Assembly: GCA_003254925.1 (NCBI GenBank)
Contig: QANZ01044666.1
Location: 1-64,000, forward strand
Direction of reading: 5' to 3'
DNA length: 64,000 nt
Source: Chamaecrista fasciculata
Taxonomy: Eukaryota > Streptophyta > Magnoliopsida > Fabales > Fabaceae
The notes below the pieces were generated by a model that worked only from the letters and a program-made list of their open reading frames with translations, searched no databases and was not told the DNA's origin. This document shows positions 16,271-28,529 of this stretch, piece after piece. Position 1 is the stretch's first letter, and the number at the start of each line of letters is the position of its first letter. Made by a program: the position numbers and the translations under genes.

Positions 16271-17817
16271 CCTAGAGCCGAGGCCTAGATTTGGGCCATC
16301 TAGCCCATCCCATTAACAAAAAAGCCCAAATATAATTATGGGCTTCAGTATTTAGCTATATGAATTACAGGCCCATTTGTTTTCAAGAATACATAAATAG
16401 TTTAGGACTTTAGGCCTTAAAGCATGTTTGATTAATGATTATTGTTTTTTTATTGTTTAAAAAATAGAAAAAAGCATATTTGTTTGATATCTAGTCTTTT
16501 TTATTTGATTTTAAAAATTCAAATAATCAAAAACTTGTTTTAAAACTTAAAAGTTAGAAAATTGTTGGAAAACTTCTGAACTTCTAAAATAATTTAAAAT
16601 TTTATTTTTGTTCATATGGGAATCAAACAAGTCTTAAATTTTGAAAAAACATGATGATTTTTATTTGATTTTTAAAATGTTACGTTATATATTATAATTC
16701 TCAAAATATAATAAAAAATAATTTTGTAATTATAATAAATGTATTAATTGATATTTAATAATAAATATAATTTGATATGGTAAATATGAAAAATAAATAA
16801 ATATAGTTGTTTAATAAAATATTAAATTCATTGAAATTAATTATATATTTGAATTCTATAGTTTTATTTTTAAATAAATATAGTTGATTAATAAAATATT
16901 TTTTTTGGCCAAAAAAAACAAAAATATTTGTTATAACATTTTGTGACAAATGGAGGCCAAAGGCCCAAAAGAAATTAAAGAAAAAACAATTTTTGGATAT
17001 AATTCAACATACAGCCTTAGATTATCTATACTATATTATATGTGGGAAGAGTCTTCTGGTCGTCCTCTAACTTATACTAATATAAAAATAATGTAATTAA
17101 AATAAGAAGAAACTTATTATTTGGTCCCTCTTTGTTTAATGAGTCTATTGCCAAGAAATTCAACATTTTTTTTTATTTCTATCTCTAAAAGGAAAGTTTT
17201 AAAAGTATTTTAAAATTTCAGAACATTTTCTACAATTTTTTAAAATTTTAAAAATATTTTTTGATGTTTTAAATTATAAAATCAAATTAAAAAATAATAT
17301 TGCCAGACGAAAGTTTTTTTTGTTTTTAATAGAAAAATTGCTTTCACATAATGGAAACAAACAGATCCTTGAGAGTTGGACTTGTTTTATGGTTTTAATT
17401 TTGAAACTTCATCTACAAGCAATCGTTAATTAGCAAAAGAGTTAATTTAAAAATAACTGGATATTTCGGCCAAAAAAAAAATAAAATAACTGGATATTTC
17501 TCCATCTAAAAAGAATGTATATATTTTCTATCAAACACGGAAACTCGGAATACAGAATTAAAACAGTAGTATAATATAATAATTGAGATGAGATGTCAAA
17601 TAAAATTGAACTACTGGCTTTTATGAACTTGGTGCTGTTAGAGGTTGCTGGGGATATTAATTCTTATGAACTTTTCTACGTCTTTTTATAATTGATGACT
17701 TAGAATTTACAACTGCAAGAAAATGAAAGTCTCATTAAATAAAACGGTCAATCAACCTAAAATTACTAAAATAGCGATTTCTTAATTCTGATAAAAAGTC
17801 AACAATAATAATAATAA
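16271..17817. other. AT-rich gene-free interval
   Basis: No gene or delimited repeat seen. The content is mostly low-complexity AT with short open frames. The first few hundred bases are the upstream region of VRN2. Confidence 0.5.
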
Positions 17818-18107
17818 AGGTAACGCTAACAAGTTTTCTTAGGGCATTAGTTATGGTGCATTAATTGCATTCTAAAAATGGAATTTCTATTTTGAAAATG
17901 TAAATGTACCTCAAAATTTTAAAAAAACAATAATGCACCTCAGAATTTACCTCAGAACTTTCATGTAAAGGGACAAAGAGTTATTGTTTCTTTAAAATTC
18001 TGAGGTAAATTTACATTTTCAAAATAAAATTTTCATTTTTAAAGTGCAATTAATGCACCTAACAAGTGCTCTTACCTCTAAGGGCACTTGTTAGCATTCC
18101 CCGAATA
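17818..18107. mobile_element. MITE hairpin of about 290 bp
   Basis: Left arm reads GGTAACGCTAACAAGTTTTC, then GGTGCATTAATTGCATTCT and TTTTGAAAATGTAAATGTACC. The right arm is the reverse complement of these (TTTACATTTTCAAAATAAAA, GTGCAATTAATGCACC, GCACTTGTTAGCATTCC). The arms exceed 100 bp. No coding capacity. The superfamily is not identified, and the target duplication is obscured by AAT runs on both sides. Confidence 0.75.
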
Positions 18108-18310
18108 ATAATAGGTCGATTTCTTGAAATACTAATTTGGAAAGAGTTCCCATTTATATATTGCATTTTATAAATTTAAAAACAATTAAACTTATATTCA
18201 ATCAGATTGAATGATTCCCTTTCATTTGACAAAACATTTCATAACATATTATTTTAAAATTTATTTAATTTCAAAGTCAGCCAGAATAAATGTCATGACT
18301 CATGAAACTT

Positions 18311-21300
18311 TACTACTAGAAAATCTGTCATTAGCAACAGATTTTAGAAACGAAAACCAAATTTGTTTCTAAAATTTTAATTAGAAACAAATTTAGCAAG
18401 GATAGTCTGAATGTGTCCCTTTTTGCTTTTACAATTGTCCATTTAGCATCAAGTATGTATGACACGTTTCTAAATCTGTTGCTACCAAGTTTGAAATATC
18501 TAAAATCTAAAATGAAAAATAAAAAACAAAACCCTTTGTCTTTAATTAGGGATTCCTTCGACTTTCAAAGAAAACAAGTGCTTCTCCATTCTCTTCGTTT
18601 TGCTCATCCAGAAAATTAGGGATTCCTCAGTTCCTCGTCTTCGATAAGAACTCAAGATGGGTTAGGGATTTTGACTCAACGATGAACTTTCAGGATGGAC
18701 GCAACTTCTCTTCCTCAGGATGACATCTGTGGTGTTGACGATGAGGGGAAACTTACGGGGAGATTTCGCCTACGAACACTTGGGGAAAGTGGAGGTCAAT
18801 CGGATCATCATGAGAGAGAGGTTCGAACTAGCAAACAAATGCTTGCAAGCTTCGAAGCGTGGGATGGAAACAGCAATGCGTGGAATAGAGGTGGTGAGGA
18901 AGTGATTTTCAGGTTTTATTTTATACAACTTCTCTGCAATGTTTGGATTAGGGTTTGGTTTTGGTTTTCGGCACTTAAATGGTTAGGAGACATTAGGATT
19001 TAGAATGAGATGAGGCAAAAAGAAGTTTGGCATATTGGGCGATTTAATCCTGAGCAATTAAATATTAATAATATCTTGGTATTTTAGTCAATCCACTTGA
19101 GTTTTAGTAGTGAAAAAATGATGTAGGCATAGTCTTCTAGGAAATAAATGTGATGAATTTGTTTTTCGGCTCTATCCATGGCCAAAATATTGTACCTAAA
19201 GTGCTATCAATGTCTATTATAGATTTGTTCCTTCTGTCTAAACTCTATAAGTCTTGCTGCCGATGGTTATATCTCAGTAGAGGTGATAATGCTTCTTTAT
19301 TGAAAGCTAGATGCAAGGAGATTAACTAATTGGAAGGATGAACAATGGCAATAAATTGAATTGCAAAAACTGAACTGCTAGATATTTGATCATAATGTAG
19401 TCACTAGTCACTACTAACTCACTATTGAATGTGGAGAAAAGATTTGTTTCAGTTTCTTGCATTTATCTACCTTTTTGACATGTCTAAAAGGTATTTACAT
19501 AAATTAGCTTTGGAAACTTGTTACTTATAATGTGTTATACTCAAACATAGTTTTGATGTATATGCTATCTTGGTAAAATGAAAGGTATACCTTTTACTTG
19601 TTTATAATTTGACTTCTTGACAAATGCTGGAATTTCTTCTTTCTGCTTGGGTCTTTAGTCTTATGTTTTTACTTGGAGTGCTTCCATCATTTAAGCTCTC
19701 TTATTTATGACATTAGACGATCAATTTCTTATGGTATGTACATCACCACATTGGTCTCTGTTTAAATGGCTATAATTAGTATTTGATGACAGAACCATCT
19801 TTGTTTTCTTGAATATATGCTTTTCTAAATATGTTTTCTTCTTTCCTATTTGCCCATTGCTTCATCTAATTCTAGGTTGTTTTCTGTCACTTAATTTGAT
19901 AAATGAAGTAAGGCTAACCATCACTTTATTTTCTAAATGAAGTGAAACTTGCTAGTTAGAGTCATTTGGACATTATACTTGCTGCTAGAGAGACAAGTTA
20001 TTAAAGTAATGAATAGGGATGCTTTTTGTAAGTGGCGTACACCTATTCTGCAAATGAGTGTAGTTAATGTATTAACTTTATACTTCATAGGGGACTGACT
20101 TACTATACCTATTGTAATTTATTTATTCATTAGTAGCTTCTATGGTTTCTAAATAATAATAATTCAAGTCTCTTCTGAAAGAATGCAAATGTGAGAAAAG
20201 TGGATTATATGTCTATACAATTAGGTGCTCTGCCTAGTTATTAAAGTGATTTAATTGGATCCAACAAGAAGTTTGTTATGCTCATGAAATGTACCTTAGA
20301 GTATTAAAGTACAGAACTTGTCCCACAATATTCATGGAAATGCTCACTTTGTTTATTTATTTGCCTTTGTAGTATTATTTTCTTGTGCAGTATTGATGTT
20401 TTTTTTTTGCTTTTAAGTGTTAGGAACCATACCACCTCCAAATTACCTTGGTGACTTTGCAGTTGGACAAGACGGTCTTTCAATTTCAAGGGATCATATA
20501 ATATAAAAGCTTTGTGAAAATATGAAGGGGTAAGTTATAATAAAAATTTCTCTTAACTTACATTTGGTACTGATTATTGTCATAAAAACAAATATAGAGA
20601 AGGGAGTTCACGGTGGTGATGTGAATTTTAATGAAAAGGAGGAATAGCTTTGGTTTAAATTATTATCCTCAATGGGAAGGAGGTTTCTAAGTAAATTTTA
20701 GTTCAGTTTCACTCATTGGATCCAACCTTGGTTATGTTAATGGTAGTAGCAATAACTTCATTAGCATTGGGAACAAATTGGAGGCAAAATTGGCTCAAAA
20801 AGTATAATATTATTTGTGCTTATATATTGCGTATGGTAAATCTTGGTGCCATTTAATAGATATTGTGTTTCTCTTGCAAATGCTATAATTTCCTACTTGC
20901 TGTCTTTTTCAATGCATTAAGGAAGGATAGTATGATGGGGGAATCATCACTCTTGCAATAATTCTGTTTTTGTTGTTTTTGGTACATGTATATTATTGTC
21001 TTGTCGTTGTAAAGTTCATGATTGTTAAAGTAGGTGAATACATTCTAGAATTTACCAAGTTTGTGGAAAGAATATGAATGATCTCATTTGGGAAAGAATA
21101 GTGAAAGCTTAAAACTTGGTCTTGCTCTTGAAGTTTGAATAAAAAGAGAGTAGGTTACTACCACAAATTGTCAAGTAAGTTGGTCTAGTCATGTTTCTTT
21201 GTCTGAGCTTCTATCTCAAGTAGGTTCTTGTCTTGCAAATTTAATTTCCTTTCTTCTTGCAGTGCATTGGACCATTGGTTTGTGAGAGTAGTGGAGAAAT

Positions 21301-21957
21301 TCAAATCTACACAAAGACAATGATGAGCCTCAACTCTGATTTTCAACCCAAGTGAAGTTGAAGATATTATGCTCACTCTGCCTTAATTGTGAAATTGAGA
21401 TGACACTCCAAGTTTGATAGAGATTCAGTAGCAGGAGGGCAAGAAGAAGAAAATTAAATATAGCACATGATTTTAGTCTTTGCATAGTCTTGTAATTTGT
21501 TTTTGAATACTACATGCATAAGAATGTTATATTAGAATATTTTGTATTGGATATTTTTATTATATATCAAATTTCAATTTATTAAATTAGTTATGAAATT
21601 GCATTTGTAGATAATTTTGGCAATAATAAATATTATTATTTACATAGCAATTGGTTTGGCAATAGAGCATTATTTTCAAATAGGCAGGAATGATCCCTTA
21701 AAAATTAGCAACGACCAAAAAAAAAAAGGTGAAATCTGTTGACTAAATTAGAAATGGAATTTTTTAATTTTAGCAACAGAAAGTTCCGTTGCTAAATTAG
21801 CAACGGATCTAGTCGATTCGATGCTAAATTTAGCAAGGCCAAGTTTAGCCACAGATTTAGCAACGTCCATAATCCGTTGCTAAATACTGATTAGCAACAG
21901 AATTTTGCAATTTAGCAACAAATTTAGCCCTTTCTAAATGGCTTTTTTCTAGTAGTA
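18311..21957. mobile_element. CACTA-like (En/Spm) non-autonomous transposon
   Basis: The left terminus is TACTACTAGAAAA and the right terminus its exact inverse, TTTTCTAGTAGTA. Subterminal zones at 18328-18400 and 21690-21945 carry repeated TTAGCAACAGATTT / TTAGCAACGGATC motifs in both orientations, the hallmark of plant CACTA elements. The usual first base C is T at both ends. Flanking triplets are CTT and TTT, an imperfect 3-bp target duplication. The interior of about 3.3 kb has no frame above about 100 residues and no recognisable transposase, so the copy would need a transposase in trans. Reading frames at 18695-19003 and 18720-18905 are the only GC-richer part and may be a captured gene piece of unknown origin. 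Confidence 0.8.
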
Positions 21958-22523
21958 TTTGAAGTACCAATCACTTATGCATTCATTTTCTAGGAAAACA
22001 AAATATATATACATTCATGATTCAGTCATATGAGATTCTATTTGTTGGTCCATGAGTTATATTCTCAATTGTTAGTCACAAATTAATTAAGAAGTGGCGA
22101 GTTGATTGTTTAGAAAATTTATCGGATTTTAAGAACTTTTGTAGGAACTAGGAAGTTTAAGTTATTGCAAAATATATGTTAAGTAAGTAATGGATAAAAA
22201 ACGTAAGAAAATCACGTCAGCATATATAATAGTATAAATTGAAATTTCTCTCAATCTTTACCTTCACTCTTCAAACACACAATAATAGAGTTTTATAACG
22301 TAAGTAATAACAAGTACACAAAAGTTAACTTTACCATAATAAGTCATTAGTCATCACAAATAATTTTATCGCTCACACAATAATATAACAGTATAATCAC
22401 AACCATCTAACTCAACACACTAGAAGTTAGCCTAACAATGACAATCTATCTAACCTCAAAACAAAAGGATCATCATAATGGTTTTATATTGGATGCTAAG
22501 AATAGTATTATTTTAAAATTTTT

Positions 22524-22890
22524 GGGGCTCTTTGGGAGCAAAAGTGCAATCCAATCTCAATCTCAATCTCAACTTATGAGATGAGATGAGATGATGTTAA
22601 AATTAGGATGAGATGAGATTATGTATTGGTGTTTGGATGGTTTGAGAGAAAATGATGTATAATAGGGTGTGAAATTATATAAAAGGGTATGTAATGATTG
22701 TGGTTAGGTGAAATAGGTTGTTGGATTTATTTATTTTGTATAGGGGTAGAAATAGTATATGAAATAATGATGTTGAGATTGAGATTGAGATGAGATATAG
22801 GTGTTTGGGTGGGGTTTGACTGGGATGATATTTGGATGAGATGCTCTTGGAAAGCGTGATTTCTCAATCCTATAGGATGATGGATTTTGG
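22524..22890. mobile_element. MITE-like repeat, family of 1-100
   Basis: Begins GGGGCTCTTTGGGAGCAAAA, followed by CAATCTCAATCTCAATCTCA and GAGATGAGATGAGATG runs. The first 100 bp match the reverse complement of window positions 1-100. The right end near GATGCTCTTGGAAAGCG is only a weak inverse of the left. Probably hAT-related, by terminal sequence only. Confidence 0.5.
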
Positions 22891-22944
22891 TCCATCCTAT
22901 TGGATGAGATTATGAGACAAAATGAAAATAACATTAAAATTCTT

Positions 22945-23435
22945 TTGAGAATGCAATTTGGTCCATAAATTTGTATCCGGCCAATTAATCAATCCCTATC
23001 ATGTGTGAGTGATAATTCAAAGCTCGTAGAGAATCCCAGCCATGAATAATGGGGCACATTTAAGAATTTGAGTATAAAGAAAATAATAAGTAATATTTTG
23101 GGGACTAGAATGCAAATAACATGAAAAGTATTGTAAACATAAAATTTGGTCCATAACATTGTATCGGTTCAAAGAATCGGTCCCTAATATCTGTAGTCGG
23201 GGCTCGAACAAAGCTTGTACCGTCAAAATGAAAATAACATTAAAATTCTTTTTAGATTGCAATTTGGTCCATAACTTTGTATTGATCCAATGAATACAAT
23301 TTGGTCTATAAATTTGTATAGGTCCAATGAAACGATCCCTGATATGTGTATATGATAACTTGGGGACTAGAATGCAAGTAATATGGAAATTATATTAAAT
23401 ATACAATTTGGTCCATAACTTTGTATTTTCCCAAC
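22945..23435. repeat. Degenerate tandem repeat of AATTTGGTCCATAA units
   Basis: Units starting near 22950, 23147, 23260, 23298 and 23404 share (C)AATTTGGTCCATAA.TTTGTAT, followed by a variable CCAATGAATC..TCCCTAATATGTGTA part and ACTAGAATGCAA. Spacing varies from about 40 to 200 bp, so this is a decayed, partly deleted array. Confidence 0.6.
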
Positions 23436-23599
23436 AAATCAACATTGCAATTTTTTTGCTACCCATGATTCGAACCAGAAAAATAACAAACACATGGAAA
23501 CTTCTTCATTACAAACCAACAGGACTAAAAAAAAATTCCAACCACCCAATGAATTACAAAACAACCCTCCCAAAGTTCAAAATAAGACCGTTAGGCAGC

Positions 23600-23900
23600 C
23601 GTACGCGTGTAACCTTCTATTAACCACATATCTGTAGGCGCGTCTTCTATTAACCACATATCTATACGCTATCATCTCCCTTCACACATACGCTTGACCC
23701 TTCGCCCTCTGCCCTAGCCGCTGCTCGTCGTCGCACAGTACCAGTCGAAATAGCGCTCAGATCGCCCCCGTCGGAAGCCACCGAAGTCGAAGATCGGCCG
23801 TCGTGCGTTGCGGTAAGTGTGATTGTGTCTTTGATCTACAGAACCACCAGATGGACTCCACCGACAACAACCCCTTCGGCAAGACGGACATGGACGACCG
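23600..23900 (+). other. GC-rich segment, possible 5' end of a gene lost in the gap
   Basis: GC content rises sharply against its AT-rich surroundings. The segment holds a direct repeat TTCTATTAACCACATATCT (23615 and 23647), then C/T-rich sequence. An open frame from 23803 (or an inner ATG giving MDSTDNNPFGKTDMDD) runs into the N gap. I do not recognise the product. Sequence after the gap shows no continuation, so this may be a truncated gene or a repeat fragment. Confidence 0.3.
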
Positions 23901-24189
23901 NNNNNNNNNNNNNNNNNNNNNNNNNNNNNNNNNNNNNNNNNNNNNNNNNNNNNNNNNNNNNNNNNNNNNNNNNNNNNNNNNNNNNNNNNNNNNNNNNNNN
24001 NNNNNNNNNNNNNNNNNNNNNNNNNNNNNNNNNNNNNNNNNNNNNNNNNNNNNNNNNNNNNNNNNNNNNNNNNNNNNNNNNNNNNNNNNNNNNNNNNNNN
24101 NNNNNNNNNNNNNNNNNNNNNNNNNNNNNNNNNNNNNNNNNNNNNNNNNNNNNNNNNNNNNNNNNNNNNNNNNNNNNNNNNNNNNNNNN
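23901..24189. other. Assembly gap (289 N)
   Basis: Run of unknown bases. Reading frames that span it are artefacts of translating N. It begins within the GC-rich segment and ends in a T-run. Confidence 0.99.
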
Positions 24190-26361
24190 TTTTTTTAAAG
24201 AAGTGAGGAGAGTGAATGGGGAGAGAGAGTGGTGATTTTTTTTTTCTTTTTTAATTTTTTAATTCACTATTTTTGATCCACCATAAAGGAGTTTAGTCAT
24301 ATAATATAGTATAGATAAAGAAATAAATTAGTCTCCCTATATATATTTATTCCTCCGGAGGAATCAAGCTAAGGCAATTAATAACGTGAGAGTTTATTTG
24401 CTTTTAATTATTAGAATATGATTCTCTATTTGAGCCAATGTTTTAGTAACTCGGACCGAACATTGATCTGCTCAATAGTTTAGGTCACTGATTCATTAGT
24501 CGAGTCAATCAAATCATATGTTGGCTAAGTCATATATATATAGATTAAAATGTACAATTTAGTCCCTAAAAAATCAAACGGTATATTAATAAATCTTTTT
24601 TATGGACTAAATAATATATCGTTTTAGTCTTTTAAGGACTAAAAAGTATACCATTTTGATATTTCAATGACTAAACTATGCATTTCAATATTTCAAGAAT
24701 TGAGTTGTGATGATCTTCAAGAGATAAAATTGTTACTGTACTCTATATATAATTATATATAATCAAAATATCAAACAACACATCAAATGATATGTCTTAA
24801 AAAAAAAAACAGGGTCAATTTCGGGTCACAAGTGGCGGGTTTCGTAAAAACCCAACAGGCCAAACCGGATTGTCTCCCGTTCAATTGTAAGTGGGTTATT
24901 GTTTTATCCAAACCGACCTAGTACCCAAGTGATGGGTTCCGAATTAACCCAACCAAGCCAGTCTAATTTTTTAATCATTGATTTCGAACTCAAAATCTTG
25001 TATATAAAAATTAAAGTACTTATCCCTCCAACTAAATTACTATCATATTTTTAGTTTACAATGAAATTTGTCAAATATTCCTTTACAAGGATAATTAAGT
25101 TATTTATATGTTTTGGATTTTTCAAAACAAATTTATACAACTATTTTATTTAACAGAATTATCGTGTCAATTTGAATGTCGATATTTAGAATTTTTGTAA
25201 AGAAATACAAAATCAAACTATTTTTATTTCTTTTGATTGATTTTAACCTTATAACCAGGCCCAAACAAAATAACCTTATAGACTCTACTTTATCATGGGT
25301 ATGTTATAATCCCTTCTATGTAAATTGGATATAATCCATTGGATTGGAGTATAAATTACGCCATTAAATAATATATTGTCACGCGCGCCATATGATTTCA
25401 TTTTACACTTACGAAGAATAGACACTGACACGGACACGGATACGGACTTAAGACACGATACAGCCATGGACACACCGACAAGTCAAATTCTTAAACTTAC
25501 ATGACACGACACGGCATATATTTACATATATAAATAATTAAAAATCCACAAATTATAATATTTATTCATAATATATGAAATTTATATTATGAAATTTATG
25601 AATGTGTCATGTGGACACGAACACGTATCTGACACGGCGACACGCCCTGAGAATGAAGTGTGCTTCCTAATTTTACACCAACCATACCTAAATAAAACAA
25701 ATTAATTTTTGTGATAGAGAGTATCAAATAATTTTACACGTAATATAAATAATTTTTATTCCACTTTTTTTTTGGAATTAATTTCATATGTATAGAGAGT
25801 ATCAAATACCCAAAGTACACTCTTTCACATTTGAGGAAATATTTGTTTATTTGCGTATATGTTTTTTTTAGAAACAAGCATTTGGTAATTAATTCATTAA
25901 GCATTTACATGAAAGGTCGTTTTAAAATATATAATCTTCTATATTTATTTCCTCTCAGTTATATTTGGTTCAGCATTTTATGAAATATTTATTGGAGGAA
26001 AATAATTCAATTTTGAATTGTGTACTGTGAACGTCTTTTTTTTTCCCTTATCATATTGGACAAAATCTTGCAGAGGGATCCTGGTCTTAAGATGATTTCC
26101 TATCATTGAATTGTTAAAAAAATCATATATTTAAAAAGGTTTTTAAAAGATTAATAACTTTAAATGAAAATACCTTTATTTCGAAAAGTAATTATATATT
26201 TACATTTCCAATTCTAAGAATATTTTTTTCCATTATTGATTTATTGTGTGCAGAATCAAACACAATTCTTTTTAAAGAAATATGTTGAAAAGTAAAAAGT
26301 TCAATTCCTTAATGGTTAGACCAAAATGATCATACAAATTATAGGAAATATAGAAAAATTT
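24190..26361. other. Gene-free interval with decayed repeats
   Basis: At 24550-24760 there is a half-element with AATTTAGTCCCTAAAAAATC and AAGGACTAAAAAGTATACC. At 25415-25650, blocks of GACACGGACACGGATACGG and the inverse-like GACACGGCGACACG flank an AT-rich core, suggesting another small inverted-repeat element. Nothing else recognised. Confidence 0.45.
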
Positions 26362-26793
26362 AGGGTCTCATTGGTTTAAGAAAATATTTCCTGTTTTCAT
26401 TTTCTGTTTCTATTTCTGGAATTCCATTTTCATTTCAAAATTTTCAATATTTAAGAAATATGTTTGTTTTATAAAGTTAAAAAATCATTTTCATTCATAT
26501 TTAAATTATGTTAACTTGAATAACACTAATTTTTATATGTTTTTAAGTTTGATTATAGCTAAATGATGATATTAACATGATTAAATAGTTTACTTTTGTG
26601 TAATGTTGCAAAATATCATAAGTTTGTTTTTGGAAATACTGGAAACGTCTTTTTGACGTTTCCTGTTTTCAGCCTGTTTTAGAAAATGTTTCCAGAAAAC
26701 ATTTCCAAAAAAACTGTACAAAACACGTTTTCAGTCATATTTCCTGTTTTCAGTGAAAATGAAAACATGAAACAGGGCAACCAATCAGACCCT
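26362..26793. mobile_element. MITE with AGGGTCTCATTGGTT termini
   Basis: The left end AGGGTCTCATTGGTT pairs with the right end AACCAATCAGACCCT. Inside each end are matching inverted blocks of TTTCCTGTTTTCATTTTC and GAAAATGAAAACATGAAAC. Length about 430 bp. The AGGG start is hAT-like, but an 8-bp target duplication is not preserved. A degraded relative lies at 4945-5300. Confidence 0.7.
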
Positions 26794-27194
26794 TAGTATT
26801 TTACTGCCGTATCCAAATGAATGGACTGACGTGTAGATCTCCTATCTAAAATACAAACTTTCCAAAAAACAATGGCCACTTCTCATTTCATAAATTATAA
26901 TTTATAAGAAATGTCTTTTTATCCTTAAATTTGATATTAATTTTTATTTTTTAAAAATATATTCATTGTCAATTTTATTTTAAAAATTTAATATTTTAGT
27001 CAAGTTTATTTACTGTTAATTAAGAATATTGTAAAGATTTGAACTATATCTTATATTATATGGCTCCACCCCTTTCTGGTCGTCCACATTTTAAAACTAT
27101 AGTACAAAATTAATAATAAGAGGAAAATTATTATTTGATCCTTTCTTTTTTACTGAGTTAACGATTTAGTCCCTCATTTATTTTACATACATAT

Positions 27195-27434
27195 TTGCGT
27201 GAGGGCACTGAATCCATGAAACACAACAAAATGGAAGAAGAAAAGCTTATCTCAATGAATCTTCGAAGGCATAAATTGGAGCTTTCTATTGAACAACGAC
27301 TCAAACTTGAAAAAATTAGCATTCTTAGAAAATTTGTACTCTCCATAAGAGAATTGATTGATAAAAAATGTAAACACATAACTTATGTCCATAATCGTAA
27401 TAAGACTATGGTGTGTATTGAATGTCAATCATAA
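27195..27434 (+). other. Unrecognised 79-residue open frame
   Basis: Lys/Glu/Arg-rich frame with a possibly helical middle (KMEEEKLISMNLRRHKLELS) and a Cys pair near the end (CIEC). It lies in an AT-rich repeat zone directly beside the hairpin element at 27569. No family resemblance noticed; it may be chance or a gene fragment. Confidence 0.2.
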
Positions 27435-27568
27435 CAATTTCATCACAGCTTGTTCATAAAATTGTAAGTTTGTTGTATGTAAAATATAATGGAGCTCACT
27501 ATAAAATCCAATGAGGTCAAGGATTTTGTAAGCTTGCTCTTTCATCTATTATATCTATTATTTATTAT

Positions 27569-28221
27569 GCAAAAAACTCTTTCGTACTCCTAACGTTTGG
27601 GGTCAGTTTAAGTTATACCTTTAACGTTTGTTTTGTGTCAATTATGCCCCTAATGTGAAACGTTGGTGTCAATTATACCCTACTCTCAATTTTTTTGGGG
27701 CCAAAGTCCTATTTTGGTCCCCCAAGTTTGCTCAAAGTTTCATTTTGGTCCCTTAAGTCTCCGGCGAACTTTCTGGCGAGATACACGCCGACCCCGACGA
27801 CTATTAAAACTCATAATTCAAGCTTTTTTGACCTCCTGAGTTCATTGACGACCTTATTTTGCGAACAAATGACCGGAAATATGATTTTTGGTGATTGTAT
27901 AATTTTTCGGCGGCTTGCCAATCATTTTTTCGCAAAATGAAGGCCGTAATTGAACTCAGGAGGTCAAAAAATCTTGGATTAGAAGTTTTCGTAGTTGTCG
28001 GGGCCGCTGTGTACCTCGCCGGAAAGTTCGCCAGAGACTTGAGGGTCCAAAACGAAACTTTGAGCAAACTTGAAGAACTAAAATAAGACTTTGGTCCAAA
28101 AAAAATTGAAGTTAGGGTATAATTGACACAAACGTTTCACATTGGGAGCATAACTGACATAAAACAAACGTTAGAGACATAACTAAAATTAACCCCAAAC
28201 GTTAACAAAAAGTCTTTTGCC
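27569..28221. mobile_element. Hairpin TIR element with 10-bp target duplication
   Basis: 653 bp, nearly all inverted repeat. Left end GCAAAAAACTC..CTAACGTTTGGGGT; right end inverse ACCCCAAACGTTAACAAAAAGTCTTTTGCC. Inner arms also pair: CTCCGGCGAACTTTCTGGCG against CGCCGGAAAGTTCGCCAG, and GACCTCCTGAGTTCA against TGAACTCAGGAGGTC. It is flanked by a perfect direct repeat TATTTATTAT (27559-27568 and 28222-28231). A 9-10-bp duplication plus long TIRs fits a non-autonomous Mutator-like element. Open frames in it are products of the palindrome, not genes. Confidence 0.85.
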
Positions 28222-28529
28222 TATTTATTATTATCTATCTATTATCTATTATAAAAGCAGACCACATTCACCCTTGCATGCCACAGGAGTGAGCTCTACA
28301 CAAAAATGGCATGTGGCCAAATCATAAATTTTAGGTCATGAAAAACTTTTCTATCCTATGAGACGAATTCATAAATGTTGGTTTATTAAATCTTGTCATG
28401 TGAAAATTTCTTTCAAATATTCAATATAAAATATGATGAATTTTGCTCTATATGATAATTTCTGTCAAATATTCAATGCAACATTTACACCAATAAATGC
28501 GTTTTCTCTATAATTGAGTTAAGTCACCA

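Noticed and set aside
23803..24235. Two long open frames of 131 and 138 codons across 23901-24189
   Set aside because: Most of their length is unknown bases; they exist only because N was translated without stops.
27695..28086. Overlapping 63-87-codon frames on both strands with similar sequence
   Set aside because: The mirror-image frames result from the inverted repeat of the hairpin element, not from coding selection.
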